From the NCBI GenBank assembly GCA_022827055.1, contig JAJDTR010000056.1:1-44779 (forward strand): a DNA stretch of 44,779 nucleotides, written 5' to 3'. This document shows positions 8,619 to 17,258 of this stretch, piece after piece. The first letter of the stretch is position 1. Each line of letters starts with the position of its first letter. The stretch comes from Candidatus Poribacteria bacterium (GTDB taxonomy: Bacteria > Poribacteria > WGA-4E > JAJDTR01). The notes under the pieces were generated by a model. That model worked only from the letters and a program-made list of their open reading frames with translations, searched no databases and was not told the DNA's origin. A program made the translations under genes and the position numbers.

Positions 8619-10406
8619 GTGGAAAAGAAATCCTCAAGATGGTTTCCTAAGATGGAAATCAGCCGCCTACACGCGGCGATTCTCGCGCTCATCTTGATCT
8701 CCCTCATCTTGAGAATCCCCATTCTACTACTAAGATGTTTTTGCCCCGACGAATTTCAGCACCTGCACGCCGCACGATCCATTGTCCACGGGATGGTTCC
8801 GTACCGCGACTTTTTTGAACATCACACCCCGTTCCTGTATTACCTGCTTGCCCCCGTTTATGCTATCGTAGGTGATAGCATTAGTATGCTATTCTACAGT
8901 CGAGGGATCATGCTCCTATTCACGTGCGGCATCATCTACCTGGTTTATAAACTAGGTAAAATGGTCTACGGGGCAGATACAGGTTGGATTGGCGCGCTAT
9001 TTGTCGCGTACAATCTGATGTTCATGGACAAAACTATTGAGACACGTCCAGATTTGCCGGGCATGGTTTTTTGGCTGCTTACCCTAATCTTCCTCATAAA
9101 AGGAGCGAGGCTTAAAGAGCGCAAATTCTATCTCTTCACTGGTGGGAGCATAGCGTTAGCCATCCTATGCACGCCGAAGATGTTGTTTGGAGGTATAGGC
9201 CTGTTTCTTGCCGCGATGTGGCTCCTTATCGATAGGCGCACCGAGATCACGTTAAGGGAGTCAGTCAGCGCGATGGCATGGATGGCACTGGGGGTTGCCA
9301 TTCCTTCCGGGTTGACGTGTATCTATTTTGGTGCAAACCACGCTCTGGACGATTTCATCTACAGGAATTTCACCACGAACCTACAATGGCGGCATAGCAC
9401 CGGTCTCGGCGCAACGTGGTCGTTTTGGTTGTATAATGTCGCACGAAACCCCTTCTTCTCGGTATTCAGCTTCACCGGTCTGGCAATTGCCTCATACCGT
9501 TTGAGATGTAAACATGACATCGCAAAAGGGGCTTTCGTCCCCGTCATTGCAACATACGCACTCCTTGGTGCGCTTTTCGTGATTCCCGAAGCCTATGGAC
9601 AGTATTTCGTGTTCTTTCTCATCCTCCTCGCTGTCTTCGCCGGATTAACGGTCTCGACAATAATGAACCGCTTTTCAATATCAGCACTTAAGGACATGTT
9701 CAGCAAAAGTAAACTTGATCTCGTCGTCTATTGCTTGATAGGCGCAGCGACGATGGTGGCATTGGGTTATGCACTCGCGTACAGCAGTCCCAAACTTCCG
9801 TTTCTCTCCAGCTCCAGCGGCGGTAATCTCTGCTCCCATGCCTGTTATCCTGCCGGTGACCAGCTCCCGTATTCCGGTCTCATCTATCTTTCGGTATGGG
9901 CGTGCCTGTTGCTTGGTGCACTTTCGGCCTTCCTCCACCAACGGCATTCTGCCGACAATTCCAATACAATACGACGGGCGATTACATTCCTACTTCTCAT
10001 AGGAATTTTCATGTACCCTCTAAGTGAAGTCGCTTCGCAGGTCAAGCGCACGAACGCATTAACACTGAAGGAGATTCAGTTTGTTTTGGACAACACCACG
10101 GAAGACGATCATGTGATCGACGGCTTTCACGGATCCGGCGTTTTCAGGCAACACACATACTATTATCACTTCGTGCATGTCGGGGTTCGCATGATGATGA
10201 CTGAAAAGGAACTCTCCACGGACATCGTGTCGGCGATGCGTCAGAAACAGCCGAAAATTGTGGTATTTGACCGCGATCTACAACACACGTCGGAAGCGGT
10301 TAGACAGTACGTCAAAGAACATTATGTACCGACAGGAGTCGGCATCCTCCATATCTTGAAAGAGACCGCGTTAGAGCCAGGGAAGACCTCACCACCAGAA
10401 GATTAG
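8619..10406 (+). CDS. GT39/ArnT-like membrane glycosyltransferase
   Basis: A 595-residue polytopic protein of the GT-C fold: a first transmembrane helix (about 18-39), then the acidic pair D44-E45 in CFCPDEFQHLHAA and the RDFFEHHTPFLYYLLAP loop (63-80), the typical start of dolichyl/undecaprenyl-phosphate-sugar transferases. Roughly ten further hydrophobic segments follow, with a soluble C-terminal portion from about residue 480. Such enzymes move a sugar from a polyprenyl carrier to a lipid, glycan or protein on the outer face of the inner membrane. GTG start, with GGAG (8608-8611) 7 bases ahead. The stop lies only 15 bases before the second DUF6785 gene, so the two are probably co-translated. 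Acceptor unknown. Confidence 0.78.
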   Translation: MEKKSSRWFPKMEISRLHAAILALILISLILRIPILLLRCFCPDEFQHLHAARSIVHGMVPYRDFFEHHTPFLYYLLAPVYAIVGDSISMLFYSRGIMLLFTCGIIYLVYKLGKMVYGADTGWIGALFVAYNLMFMDKTIETRPDLPGMVFWLLTLIFLIKGARLKERKFYLFTGGSIALAILCTPKMLFGGIGLFLAAMWLLIDRRTEITLRESVSAMAWMALGVAIPSGLTCIYFGANHALDDFIYRNFTTNLQWRHSTGLGATWSFWLYNVARNPFFSVFSFTGLAIASYRLRCKHDIAKGAFVPVIATYALLGALFVIPEAYGQYFVFFLILLAVFAGLTVSTIMNRFSISALKDMFSKSKLDLVVYCLIGAATMVALGYALAYSSPKLPFLSSSSGGNLCSHACYPAGDQLPYSGLIYLSVWACLLLGALSAFLHQRHSADNSNTIRRAITFLLLIGIFMYPLSEVASQVKRTNALTLKEIQFVLDNTTEDDHVIDGFHGSGVFRQHTYYYHFVHVGVRMMMTEKELSTDIVSAMRQKQPKIVVFDRDLQHTSEAVRQYVKEHYVPTGVGILHILKETALEPGKTSPPED

Positions 10407-10421
10407 GACAGCTAAAGGGCA

Positions 10422-12326
10422 TTGGAAAAAGGCAGAATACGAACTCACGTTTTCATTATCGCGATCCCCCTGATTGTAGCCAACTCCTCTTGGCTCAATG
10501 CAAACTGGGGCGCCGGCGGATATGTCACCGGACAGAGTTTTCCGACGATCGTCAGCCTTTATTTCAATGCCATCTTCGCCCTTACCGTGCTCATCGGCGT
10601 GAATTATTGCCTTCGCCAATTCTCGGTGAGGCTGGCATTCAGCAACGTGGAACTGCTGGCACTGTACATCATGCTCGTCGTGGCATCGGCAGTTTCGGGA
10701 CATGATACCCTTCAGATTCTGTGGCCGATGGTGACCTATCCTATCTGGTTCAGCACACCCGAGAACGAGTGGGCGATATTTCATCCGTACATACCCGATT
10801 GGCTAACGATTAAGGACAAAAGCAGTCTCACCTCCTTCTATCAAGGCGAGTCGAGTCTCCATATCGCTGAACACCTCGCTCTATGGTTTCCGCCAATATT
10901 ATGGTGGTCCGTCTTCTTCATCATTCTCACTCTGGCGATGCTTTTTATTGTCGTGCTGATTCGGGCGCAGTGGATTAGACACGAGAAACTGTCATATCCT
11001 ATTATCAGGATGCCAACAGCCATGACGGCGGAAGAGGGGAGGTTTTTCAAAAACAGGTTGATGTGGGTCGGCTTCTGTATTGCCGGCGTCATCAACCTCG
11101 TCAACGGTCTGCATTTCCTCTTTCCCAGAATTCCAAGTCTTGGCGGCTCATGGTACGACATCGGAACTCTGTTTGATATGAAACCGTTTTCCGCAATCGG
11201 CTCGACACCGATTGCTGTTTTTCCGTTTACCGTTGGGCTGAGTTTTTTCATTCCGATCGATCTCTCGTTTTCAATCTGGTTCTTCTACCTGTTCCGCAAG
11301 CTGACGCGCATCGTCGGCGATGCATTAGGGCTGACCCGTATCCCGGAGTTTCCGTTCACCGAAGACCAGTCCACGGGAGCATGGGTTGGTTTGGCTCTGG
11401 TGGTCGCGTGGACTAGCAGGAAATATTTCCTTGAGCAACTCAAGACGGCAAGCCGGACAGGAAAGCCGCATGGAGACGAACCAATCTCCGCCCGAACCGC
11501 ACTCATCGGACTTCTGCTCGCGGGCATCTTTTTAATTGGCTTCTGCTGGATCGCCAACGTGTCGCTGCTGCCGATTCTTGCCTATTTCTTCCTGTTCTTC
11601 GCGCTCGGCTTTGCAATTACGCGCGTGCGGGCTGAGGCTGGTCCTCCATCCCATCACGTTTTTACGCAACCCACAACCATATTAACGACGTTTTTTGGAC
11701 CGCGGTGGGTTGGCACGTCGGGACTGACACTCTTCAGCTTTTTTCGAGGATTCAACCGCTCCTATCGAAACCACCCGATGCCGAGTCTGCTTGAGGGGTT
11801 CGCCATAGCCGCGCAGCGAAGCATGAAGAGCAGCACACTGTTGTGGGCGATTGTTCTTGCAGTGATTGTCGGTACGTTGTCATCCGCATGGTCGTATTAT
11901 GCCCAAGCCTATACCTTCGGCGGAGCGCTTTACGGCGAGCAGAACCAGTGCCGCTGGTACTATGATGAGCTGGCTCAGTGGGTCTCCAATCCGTCGCCGC
12001 CCGATGCAAAAGGCATTGCCGCCGCTTTAACGGGCGGCGGGTTTACCGCGCTGCTCATGGCGCTTCGGTACCGGTTCTTTTGGTGGCCCTTTCATCCGGC
12101 AGGGTACGCATTGTCGTTGGGCGAGTGGAACATGAACTGGTACTGGTTTTCTATCTTCGTAGGATGGGGGTTAAAACTGATTGTCCTTAAGTTCAGAGGT
12201 ATTCAGACGCATAGACAGGCACTCCCCTTCTTTATGGGGTTGATCTTGGGCGAATTCATAATGGGCGCCGCATGGACGCTGTTCGGCATTTCCATCCAGC
12301 AGCCGATGTATCGATTCATGCCCTAG
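10422..12326 (+). CDS. DUF6785/DUF6784-type polytopic membrane protein, copy 2
   Basis: A 634-residue paralogue of the protein at 6372-8309 with the same landmarks in the same order: FSTPENEW, RHEKLSYPIIRMP, RVRAEAGPPSHH, RNHPMPSLLEGF and FFWWPFHPAGYAL. The start is TTG 10422; an in-frame TAA three codons upstream and the absence of nearby ATG/GTG codons leave little choice, although the purine-rich AAAGGG is very close. The two copies are clearly diverged and flank a GT39-like gene, which suggests distinct, non-redundant roles. Function unknown. Confidence 0.75.
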   Translation: MEKGRIRTHVFIIAIPLIVANSSWLNANWGAGGYVTGQSFPTIVSLYFNAIFALTVLIGVNYCLRQFSVRLAFSNVELLALYIMLVVASAVSGHDTLQILWPMVTYPIWFSTPENEWAIFHPYIPDWLTIKDKSSLTSFYQGESSLHIAEHLALWFPPILWWSVFFIILTLAMLFIVVLIRAQWIRHEKLSYPIIRMPTAMTAEEGRFFKNRLMWVGFCIAGVINLVNGLHFLFPRIPSLGGSWYDIGTLFDMKPFSAIGSTPIAVFPFTVGLSFFIPIDLSFSIWFFYLFRKLTRIVGDALGLTRIPEFPFTEDQSTGAWVGLALVVAWTSRKYFLEQLKTASRTGKPHGDEPISARTALIGLLLAGIFLIGFCWIANVSLLPILAYFFLFFALGFAITRVRAEAGPPSHHVFTQPTTILTTFFGPRWVGTSGLTLFSFFRGFNRSYRNHPMPSLLEGFAIAAQRSMKSSTLLWAIVLAVIVGTLSSAWSYYAQAYTFGGALYGEQNQCRWYYDELAQWVSNPSPPDAKGIAAALTGGGFTALLMALRYRFFWWPFHPAGYALSLGEWNMNWYWFSIFVGWGLKLIVLKFRGIQTHRQALPFFMGLILGEFIMGAAWTLFGISIQQPMYRFMP

Positions 12327-12380
12327 GTACTGTTGAGATTTATGTAAGGTGTGTTCATAATTCGCCGATAAGTCTCAATC

Positions 12381-12429
12381 GTAGGGGCGAGGTCTCCTCG
12401 CCCAGCGGGTTGGGAAACCCAACCCCTAC
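12381..12429. repeat. Compound GC hairpin
   Basis: An outer stem GTAGGGG (12381-12387) / CCCCTAC (12423-12429) encloses two stem-loops: GGGCGAGG (12385-12392) / CCTCGCCC (12396-12403) and GGGTTGGG (12407-12414) / CCCAACCC (12418-12425). As RNA this would make a compact branched fold. There is no T-run after it. Confidence 0.65.
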
Positions 12430-12443
12430 GGAAATTGACCCAA

Positions 12444-12474
12444 TGTAGGTGCAACCCTTGTGGTTGCACCTACA
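12444..12474. repeat. 13-bp perfect hairpin
   Basis: Arms TGTAGGTGCAACC (12444-12456) and GGTTGCACCTACA (12462-12474) with a 5-base loop. It shares the GTAGGTGC start with the hairpins at 4768 and 43207. Not followed by a T-run. Together with the compound hairpin just upstream it occupies much of the 12327-12660 spacer. Confidence 0.65.
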
Positions 12475-12579
12475 TACTGTCTCAAGTGAATCAATTTTGG
12501 CTCAATTTTCAAATGTCAACAGAACCTAGACTATTGGAGGAAGAGACAGGCATCTATTGTAGAATGCCGAGAACAAGGC

Positions 12580-12608
12580 TTGAAAAAACCGAATGAATCT
12601 CTTATACT
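12580..12608 (+). promoter_or_regulatory. Sigma-70-type promoter for the PhyH pair
   Basis: TTGAAA (12580-12585), 17 bases, TATACT (12603-12608): five of six matches to each consensus box. The predicted start of transcription is near 12615, 46 bases before the ATG at 12661. It also argues against the in-frame TTG at 12580 being a translation start. Confidence 0.6.
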
Positions 12609-12660
12609 GTTTGCAGTGATTCAGCAAAATTGTGGGCGGTATATCACATCGGGTGAAATT

Positions 12661-13482
12661 ATGAACCAATCAACCGAAGTCGGCGGCTTGACGGACGCAC
12701 AGCGTGATTTCTACAATACCTTCGGATATGTCGTCTTGAAGCGACTATTTTCGACGGAAGAGCTCGACATCATCAGACGGGAGTTTGACAATATGCTGGC
12801 AGAGCAGTACTCGCACGCTCCTTACGACGGATCCGTGCGCCACTGGACTCCGATGATGGATGAGGATACACCCTTTCTAGCCGACTTGATGGAGGACGGG
12901 CGATTCTTTTCGGTTGCCAAGCAACTCTACGGAGACGACGTGCTCGGTGTCGTTGTTGATGGAAACCGGTACACAGGGAACACCCATTGGCACCGCGATA
13001 CCGCTACGATTCACCAATACGGTGTAAAGTTTGCGTTTTATTTACAAACGGTAGACGCGGATACGGGCGCCCTGCGCGTCATCCCCGGAACTCATCGACT
13101 GCCGAATGACGATGAGTTTGCTGATGGCGTACGTGCTATGCTTGTGGAGTCCGTCCCGGCGACCGCGCTCGCCTCTGAACCCGGAGACGTGGTAGCGTTC
13201 GATATTCGATTGTGGCACGCGTCCTTTGGCGGCAGCGATGACCGCCAAATGTGTACGGTTGTGTATTACGCCAATCCCAAGAACCCCGAAGAACTTGATG
13301 CGCTCCGGAATCAGGGCGCGCGAAATGTCGAAGCGGGAATCAAGTCGTTCAGACCCACTCGGCAGTATATTTACTCGAAAGAATGGGTGTCCAATCCGGC
13401 AGGCAGTCCAGCCCGCCAATGCTGGATTGATCGTTTAACGGAAGTAGGCTACTTCGATGCACCAGGCGTTGTGCAGGCATAA
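12661..13482 (+). CDS. PhyH-family dioxygenase
   Basis: A 273-residue Fe(II)/2-oxoglutarate dioxygenase. The metal triad is H111-x-D113 (HWHRDTATIH) and H186 (IRLWHASFGG), with R195 as the probable 2-oxoglutarate anchor; the VIPGTHR strand typical of the family lies between. The start ATG 12661 follows a weak GGGTGA and fits a promoter centred at 12580-12608. Only 35 bases separate it from the next PhyH gene, so the two are likely one transcript. They are quite different in sequence and so probably act on different substrates or successive steps. Confidence 0.88.
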   Translation: MNQSTEVGGLTDAQRDFYNTFGYVVLKRLFSTEELDIIRREFDNMLAEQYSHAPYDGSVRHWTPMMDEDTPFLADLMEDGRFFSVAKQLYGDDVLGVVVDGNRYTGNTHWHRDTATIHQYGVKFAFYLQTVDADTGALRVIPGTHRLPNDDEFADGVRAMLVESVPATALASEPGDVVAFDIRLWHASFGGSDDRQMCTVVYYANPKNPEELDALRNQGARNVEAGIKSFRPTRQYIYSKEWVSNPAGSPARQCWIDRLTEVGYFDAPGVVQA

Positions 13483-13517
13483 CAATCGCGAATTAAGTTT
13501 TGAGGAGGCGCCTTAAA

Positions 13518-14375
13518 ATGGAACAGAAAGAGTCCACTCACGATTCTTCAGATGAATCTAGTGTTGCGGAAGTGTCCGGCCCAACCCAGGCAGATCGCTT
13601 TTTCTTCGACAACAACGGCTATCTCATTTTGGAAGGCTTCCTGAAGGAAGACCACGTGAATGCGCTGACAGAAGCGCTGCTTCGAGTCGTTGCACGGCGG
13701 CGCGAACTGGAGGAAAAAGGAATTCCGCATACGGGACAGACAAACATCAGCGGTGAGCGCAGCGCGCGCATCTTGTACATCTTGGACGACGATCCGCTAT
13801 TTCTCGAGATGCTGGATTGGCCCCCCATCATGCCTTACGTGACCGGGCTACTCAATCAACTTCCTCACCACCACTCCTCCGATGCGTTTGCCGAGTATGG
13901 GAGCGATCAACTCGGACGCGGGATGGGTTGGCACATTGATGGTCATGACAAAGGTTACCGGGATCTCGGCACGCCTATTCCACTCCTTCAGCTCAAAATT
14001 GGATACTATCTGAACGACATGACGACCCCCGGCCAGGGAAATATCGCCGTCGTCCCCGGGAGTCACAAGGCGTCGTACAACCCCGATGCAGAGGACGTGA
14101 AGCGGCCGGATCTGTTCCCCGGTGCAATCCAAATCTGCGCCCCACCGGGTGCGGCTATCCTGTTTCATAACGCACTGTGGCACTCGGCTGGTCCATTTAC
14201 CAATCCGGATGGGCGCCGATTACTGCTTTACTACGCCTACGAACAACCGTGGATGGTTGGCTCTCACCAGCATTGGGGATATCCGAAAGACTTCTACAAC
14301 AACCGGCTCGCACCCGAGCAACGTAAACTGTTTCACGGGTTCCTATTTGACCCGCCCGAAGTGCGTTGGGGTTAA
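13518..14375 (+). CDS. PhyH-family dioxygenase
   Basis: A 285-residue PhyH protein with triad H139-x-D141 (GMGWHIDGHDKG) and H222 (NALWHSAGPF) and a following Arg (R233/R234). The VVPGSHK motif and the PPGAAILFHN strand support the fold. The start is ATG 13518 because AGGAGG (13503-13508) sits 9 bases ahead; the in-frame TTG at 13500 overlaps that site and is rejected. The N-terminal ~25 residues are acidic/serine-rich and probably disordered. Second gene of a likely two-gene transcript; substrate unknown. Confidence 0.88.
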   Translation: MEQKESTHDSSDESSVAEVSGPTQADRFFFDNNGYLILEGFLKEDHVNALTEALLRVVARRRELEEKGIPHTGQTNISGERSARILYILDDDPLFLEMLDWPPIMPYVTGLLNQLPHHHSSDAFAEYGSDQLGRGMGWHIDGHDKGYRDLGTPIPLLQLKIGYYLNDMTTPGQGNIAVVPGSHKASYNPDAEDVKRPDLFPGAIQICAPPGAAILFHNALWHSAGPFTNPDGRRLLLYYAYEQPWMVGSHQHWGYPKDFYNNRLAPEQRKLFHGFLFDPPEVRWG

Positions 14376-14420
14376 CGCAGAGTTCGGATTGTGAAGTAGA
14401 AATAATACCATCTCTATCTC

Positions 14421-14480
14421 CGTAGGCGGGGATCGAGGGAGTGAATAACGACCGCGATAGGGATCTCCTTGCCCCGCCGA
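14421..14480. repeat. GC hairpin interrupted by modular A/B repeat (copy d)
   Basis: The arms GGCGGGG (14425-14431) and CCCCGCC (14472-14478) are separated by about 40 bases which, on the minus strand, read as one A module (GATCCCTAT) and one B module (CGCGGTCGTTATTCACTC then CTCGATC). In the uninterrupted relative at 2415-2437 the arms are separated by 5 bases. Confidence 0.65.
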
Positions 14481-14524
14481 CTCTACCCGACAATAAGACC
14501 CTCACTACACCCAAATTTCTTTAC

Positions 14525-14553
14525 TTGACTCACCTAGTCAATGCACTTAAATT
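14525..14553 (+). promoter_or_regulatory. Candidate promoter with overlapping dyad for the cyclase gene
   Basis: TTGACT (14525-14530), 17 bases, TAAATT (14548-14553). The -35 box forms one arm of a perfect dyad TTGACT-n5-AGTCAA (14525-14541), a natural place for a regulator to bind. The -10 is a weak match. Confidence 0.4.
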
Positions 14554-14593
14554 CAATAGAGAATGTACGATTCATTGATTGAACGTATCGGTT

Positions 14594-15253
14594 ATGGCAC
14601 AAAACATCATTGATTTGACCCATCCTATGGATGAATCAACGCCCCCATTCCCCGGCAATCCGCCGGTTGAAATTGGCATACTCGCGGAAATCCCCGAGAA
14701 TCACCCTGCCGGCGAGCCGGGATACGGTAACTCCTGCACGTTTAAGACCTCTGTCCACACGGGCACGCACATGGATGCCCCCTTCCACTTCTACAGGCAC
14801 CACCCGACAATCGATCAGATCCCTTTAGACCGGTGTATGGGCCACACGCTGCTCATCGACCTGTCCGACAAAGCGCCGAATGCGGAAATCACCCCCGATG
14901 ATCTTAAGCCTTACGAAGAAAAGATTCGTGCGATACCCAAGGTGGTTCTCAATATCGGCTGGGCGGTTCATTGGAGCAAGGACATGTTTTTCACCGATTT
15001 CCCGGTCATTACGGCGGAAGCCGCTCAATTCCTGGTGGATTGCGGCACGGAGCTTATCGGTGTAGACACGCCGTCTGTTGACAAAGCGCCGAATAAATCG
15101 CATTTCATTATACTCGGCAACGACACCATAATCGTCGAGAATCTGACGAACCTTGATTTAATCGGAGAGAATGAGTTTCACCTCATTGCATTGCCATTGA
15201 AAATCACGGGCAGAGACGGCTCTCCGGTGCGAGTTGCGGCGATCATAGAGTAG
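14594..15253 (+). CDS. Cyclase / kynurenine-formamidase-like metal hydrolase
   Basis: A 219-residue member of the cyclase family (Pfam Cyclase), which includes kynurenine formamidase and isatin hydrolase. The signature HTGTHMDAPFHF is at residues 55-66, with metal ligands H55, H59, D61 and possibly H65. IDLTHPMDESTPPFPG at the start and a GVDTPSVDKAPN stretch in the middle are also typical. No signal peptide. I start at ATG 14594; a TTG at 14579 would add five residues and neither has a clear ribosome binding site. No tryptophan-pathway genes are nearby, so formamidase activity is not implied. The substrate is probably an amide or lactone. Confidence 0.8.
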   Translation: MAQNIIDLTHPMDESTPPFPGNPPVEIGILAEIPENHPAGEPGYGNSCTFKTSVHTGTHMDAPFHFYRHHPTIDQIPLDRCMGHTLLIDLSDKAPNAEITPDDLKPYEEKIRAIPKVVLNIGWAVHWSKDMFFTDFPVITAEAAQFLVDCGTELIGVDTPSVDKAPNKSHFIILGNDTIIVENLTNLDLIGENEFHLIALPLKITGRDGSPVRVAAIIE

Positions 15254-15316
15254 GCAGCACCATTCAGCACGAATAATAGTGTATATGATGTCTGGATTAT
15301 ATCGCCCATTTTCTCT

Positions 15317-15407
15317 GTAGGCGGGAATCAAGCGAGCGGATAGCGAGTGATCAAGTAACCGGATAGGGAACGCGATAGAAATCCCATAGAGATCCCCTTG
15401 CCCCGTT
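15317..15407. repeat. GC hairpin interrupted by expanded modular A/B repeat (copy e)
   Basis: Degenerate arms GTAGGCGGG (15317-15325) and CCCCGTT (15401-15407) flank about 75 bases. On the minus strand these read as two A modules (GATCTCTAT and GGGATTTCTAT) followed by two B modules, each with a CTATCCG core and a TTGAT end. This is the longest hairpin-nested version in the window. The remainder of the 15254-15631 spacer shows nothing else that I can name. Confidence 0.65.
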
Positions 15408-15631
15408 GAATTTGTATGGAGACAGGTTTGATATATTGCTCTAATCAGGTTTCTTAAATCCATCCATGTAATCAATTCACTCCCATTTCATAGAAACGGC
15501 ATAACGGTTCAAGTAACAATTGATGGCCCGCGCTATACGCCTTTAGGATTTACAGTGTCATCGGAAGAAACAGGAATACCCCTGTTTCGCCCACTAACTA
15601 GCTAACCGCTGTCGTGAATGGAAGGAATTCT

Positions 15632-16486
15632 ATGTTCAAGGCTCTACATCCGGGCAACGTAGGCATCCGGGCGGGAATGCGGGAGTGTCTACAGTTGGCA
15701 AAAGACGCCGGTTTCGAAGGTATGGACCTAGAGATTCGTGAGGCTGACCAGCTTGCACAGGAAAATTCCGTGGATTACGTCAAAGATCTGTGGGCTGCGT
15801 CCGGGTTAAAATTGGGAGGATGGGGACTCCCGCTGAATTGGCGCGACAGCAAAGCGGATTACGATGAAGATCTCAGGAATCTGCCGCGATTGGCAAAACT
15901 TGCCGTAGACCTTGGGTGCTTTCGCGTAACAACATGGATCCTTCCCTCTGGCGAATTGCCGTTTAAGGAGAACTGGAATCATCACGTCAAGTGCCTACGG
16001 CCTGTGGCAGAGATTTTGAAGGAGCATGGACACCGGTTCGGTTTGGAGTTCGTAGCACCCGCAACGAGGCGAGCGGACGGGAAGTTCCTATTCCTTCACA
16101 CCATGGACGCGGTGCTCGGACTTGCCGCCGCAATCGGCACTAGCAACATCGGCTTACTGTTCGATGTGTGGCACTGGTACACGAGCCACGCCACGTTCGA
16201 TGATGTCAGGAAACTCGATAAAGATGACCTCGTCTACGTCCACATCAACGACGCCCCTGCCGGCATCGAACGCGATGATCAGCAGGACCTTGTCCGATGC
16301 CTACCCGGCGAAACCGGTGTGATACCAGTCCCGGAGTTACTGCAAATCCTGGACGGCATCGGTTATGAGGGGCCCGTAGTGCCGGAGCCACTGAGCGAGA
16401 AAGTTTATGCAATGGAGCCACAGGATGCCGCCAACGCCACCGCGCGGGCAATGGATCGAGTGTGGCAGTTGGCGGGATTCGAGTAG
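15632..16486 (+). CDS. Sugar phosphate isomerase/epimerase-like TIM barrel protein
   Basis: A 284-residue protein of the AP-endonuclease-2/xylose-isomerase-like barrel family: MFKALHPGNVGIRAG, GFEGMDLEIRE, RFGLEFVAP, GLLFDVWHWYTSH, DDLVYVHINDAP and GYEGPVVPEPL are the usual strand ends carrying Glu, Asp and His metal ligands. The family includes ketose 3-epimerases, hydroxypyruvate isomerases and inosose dehydratases; which one applies cannot be read. ATG 15632 is preceded by AGGA (15623-15626); the GTG at 15614 lies upstream of that site and is rejected. Standalone gene, possibly grouped functionally with the preceding hydrolase. Confidence 0.8.
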   Translation: MFKALHPGNVGIRAGMRECLQLAKDAGFEGMDLEIREADQLAQENSVDYVKDLWAASGLKLGGWGLPLNWRDSKADYDEDLRNLPRLAKLAVDLGCFRVTTWILPSGELPFKENWNHHVKCLRPVAEILKEHGHRFGLEFVAPATRRADGKFLFLHTMDAVLGLAAAIGTSNIGLLFDVWHWYTSHATFDDVRKLDKDDLVYVHINDAPAGIERDDQQDLVRCLPGETGVIPVPELLQILDGIGYEGPVVPEPLSEKVYAMEPQDAANATARAMDRVWQLAGFE

Positions 16487-16565
16487 TCGGGAATTCGGTC
16501 AACGGAAGGCAATCACATCCGATTCTAACCAACGTATCCGATCGAAAAAAACCTAGTCCACTGAC

Positions 16566-17258
16566 TTACCCATCGTGATTCGAAAGAAACTGACTCAAAT
16601 CCTGAAGCTGTGATAGCTGGTAATCAGCGGCTGACGACTCTTGACACGTGTCAGGCTGATCACCAACCAGCCACGCCGTCCACATTCCCACGCTTTTTGC
16701 GCCCACCATATCGTCCAAATAGGTATCCCCGACATAGATCGCCTCGTCTGCCGAAACACCCAACTCGGACAACGCCGTTCTAAAAATCCCGCCATCGGGT
16801 TTCTTGATGCCGACTACCGTAGAATCAACAATAACGTCTAGCAGCGGCGAAAGCGCATAATCGTCGCACCAGCCCTTTGTATTCCCGAAGTTGTTGCTGA
16901 TCACGCCAAGCCGGTAATTCGCTTGCAGCGCTGCGAGCCATTGACGATTTTCGCGCAACCATTGTTCCGCGTCGCGGCAGAAGTCGTGAAGGAATACATC
17001 CCGTATTCTTGGATTCAGTTCTAGCTTCTCATAAATCCTCGCAAAAATCGCATCCGCGGTTTGCCTGAGGCTGCATGCTGGTCCATTGCCACTCGCCACA
17101 AATTTTTCCACGGACGCGCGATCCGCTTGATCAAACTCCTCGCGTCTCACGTGTGGAAACTTACTCCGAATGAATCGGTAGGCGCGTTCTCGCCAATGCA
17201 GCCCATTCCCGTCGAGCGTTCCCCCAAAGTCAAACAGGATGGCTTGGATTTTTGTCAT
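16566..17258 (-). CDS. HAD-superfamily hydrolase
   Basis: A 230-residue haloacid dehalogenase-like phosphatase with a helical (C1) cap between motifs I and II. Motif I is D10-F-G-G-T-L-D: the nucleophile Asp is present but the usual second Asp (general acid, position 12) is Gly, as in a minority of HAD proteins. Motif II is the Ser of ISNN (121), motif III a Lys in GIKKPDGG (152/153), motif IV GDTYLDD (D178 and D182/D183). The start ATG overlaps the stop of the upstream GT9 gene by four bases (ATGA, 17255-17258), so translation is coupled. A role in processing a sugar phosphate for the glycosyltransferase is plausible but inferred. Confidence 0.82.
   Translation of the reverse strand: MTKIQAILFDFGGTLDGNGLHWRERAYRFIRSKFPHVRREEFDQADRASVEKFVASGNGPACSLRQTADAIFARIYEKLELNPRIRDVFLHDFCRDAEQWLRENRQWLAALQANYRLGVISNNFGNTKGWCDDYALSPLLDVIVDSTVVGIKKPDGGIFRTALSELGVSADEAIYVGDTYLDDMVGAKSVGMWTAWLVGDQPDTCQESSAADYQLSQLQDLSQFLSNHDG

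Noticed and set aside
13500..13517. TTG start for the second PhyH gene of the pair
   Set aside because: Overlaps the AGGAGG that serves ATG 13518.
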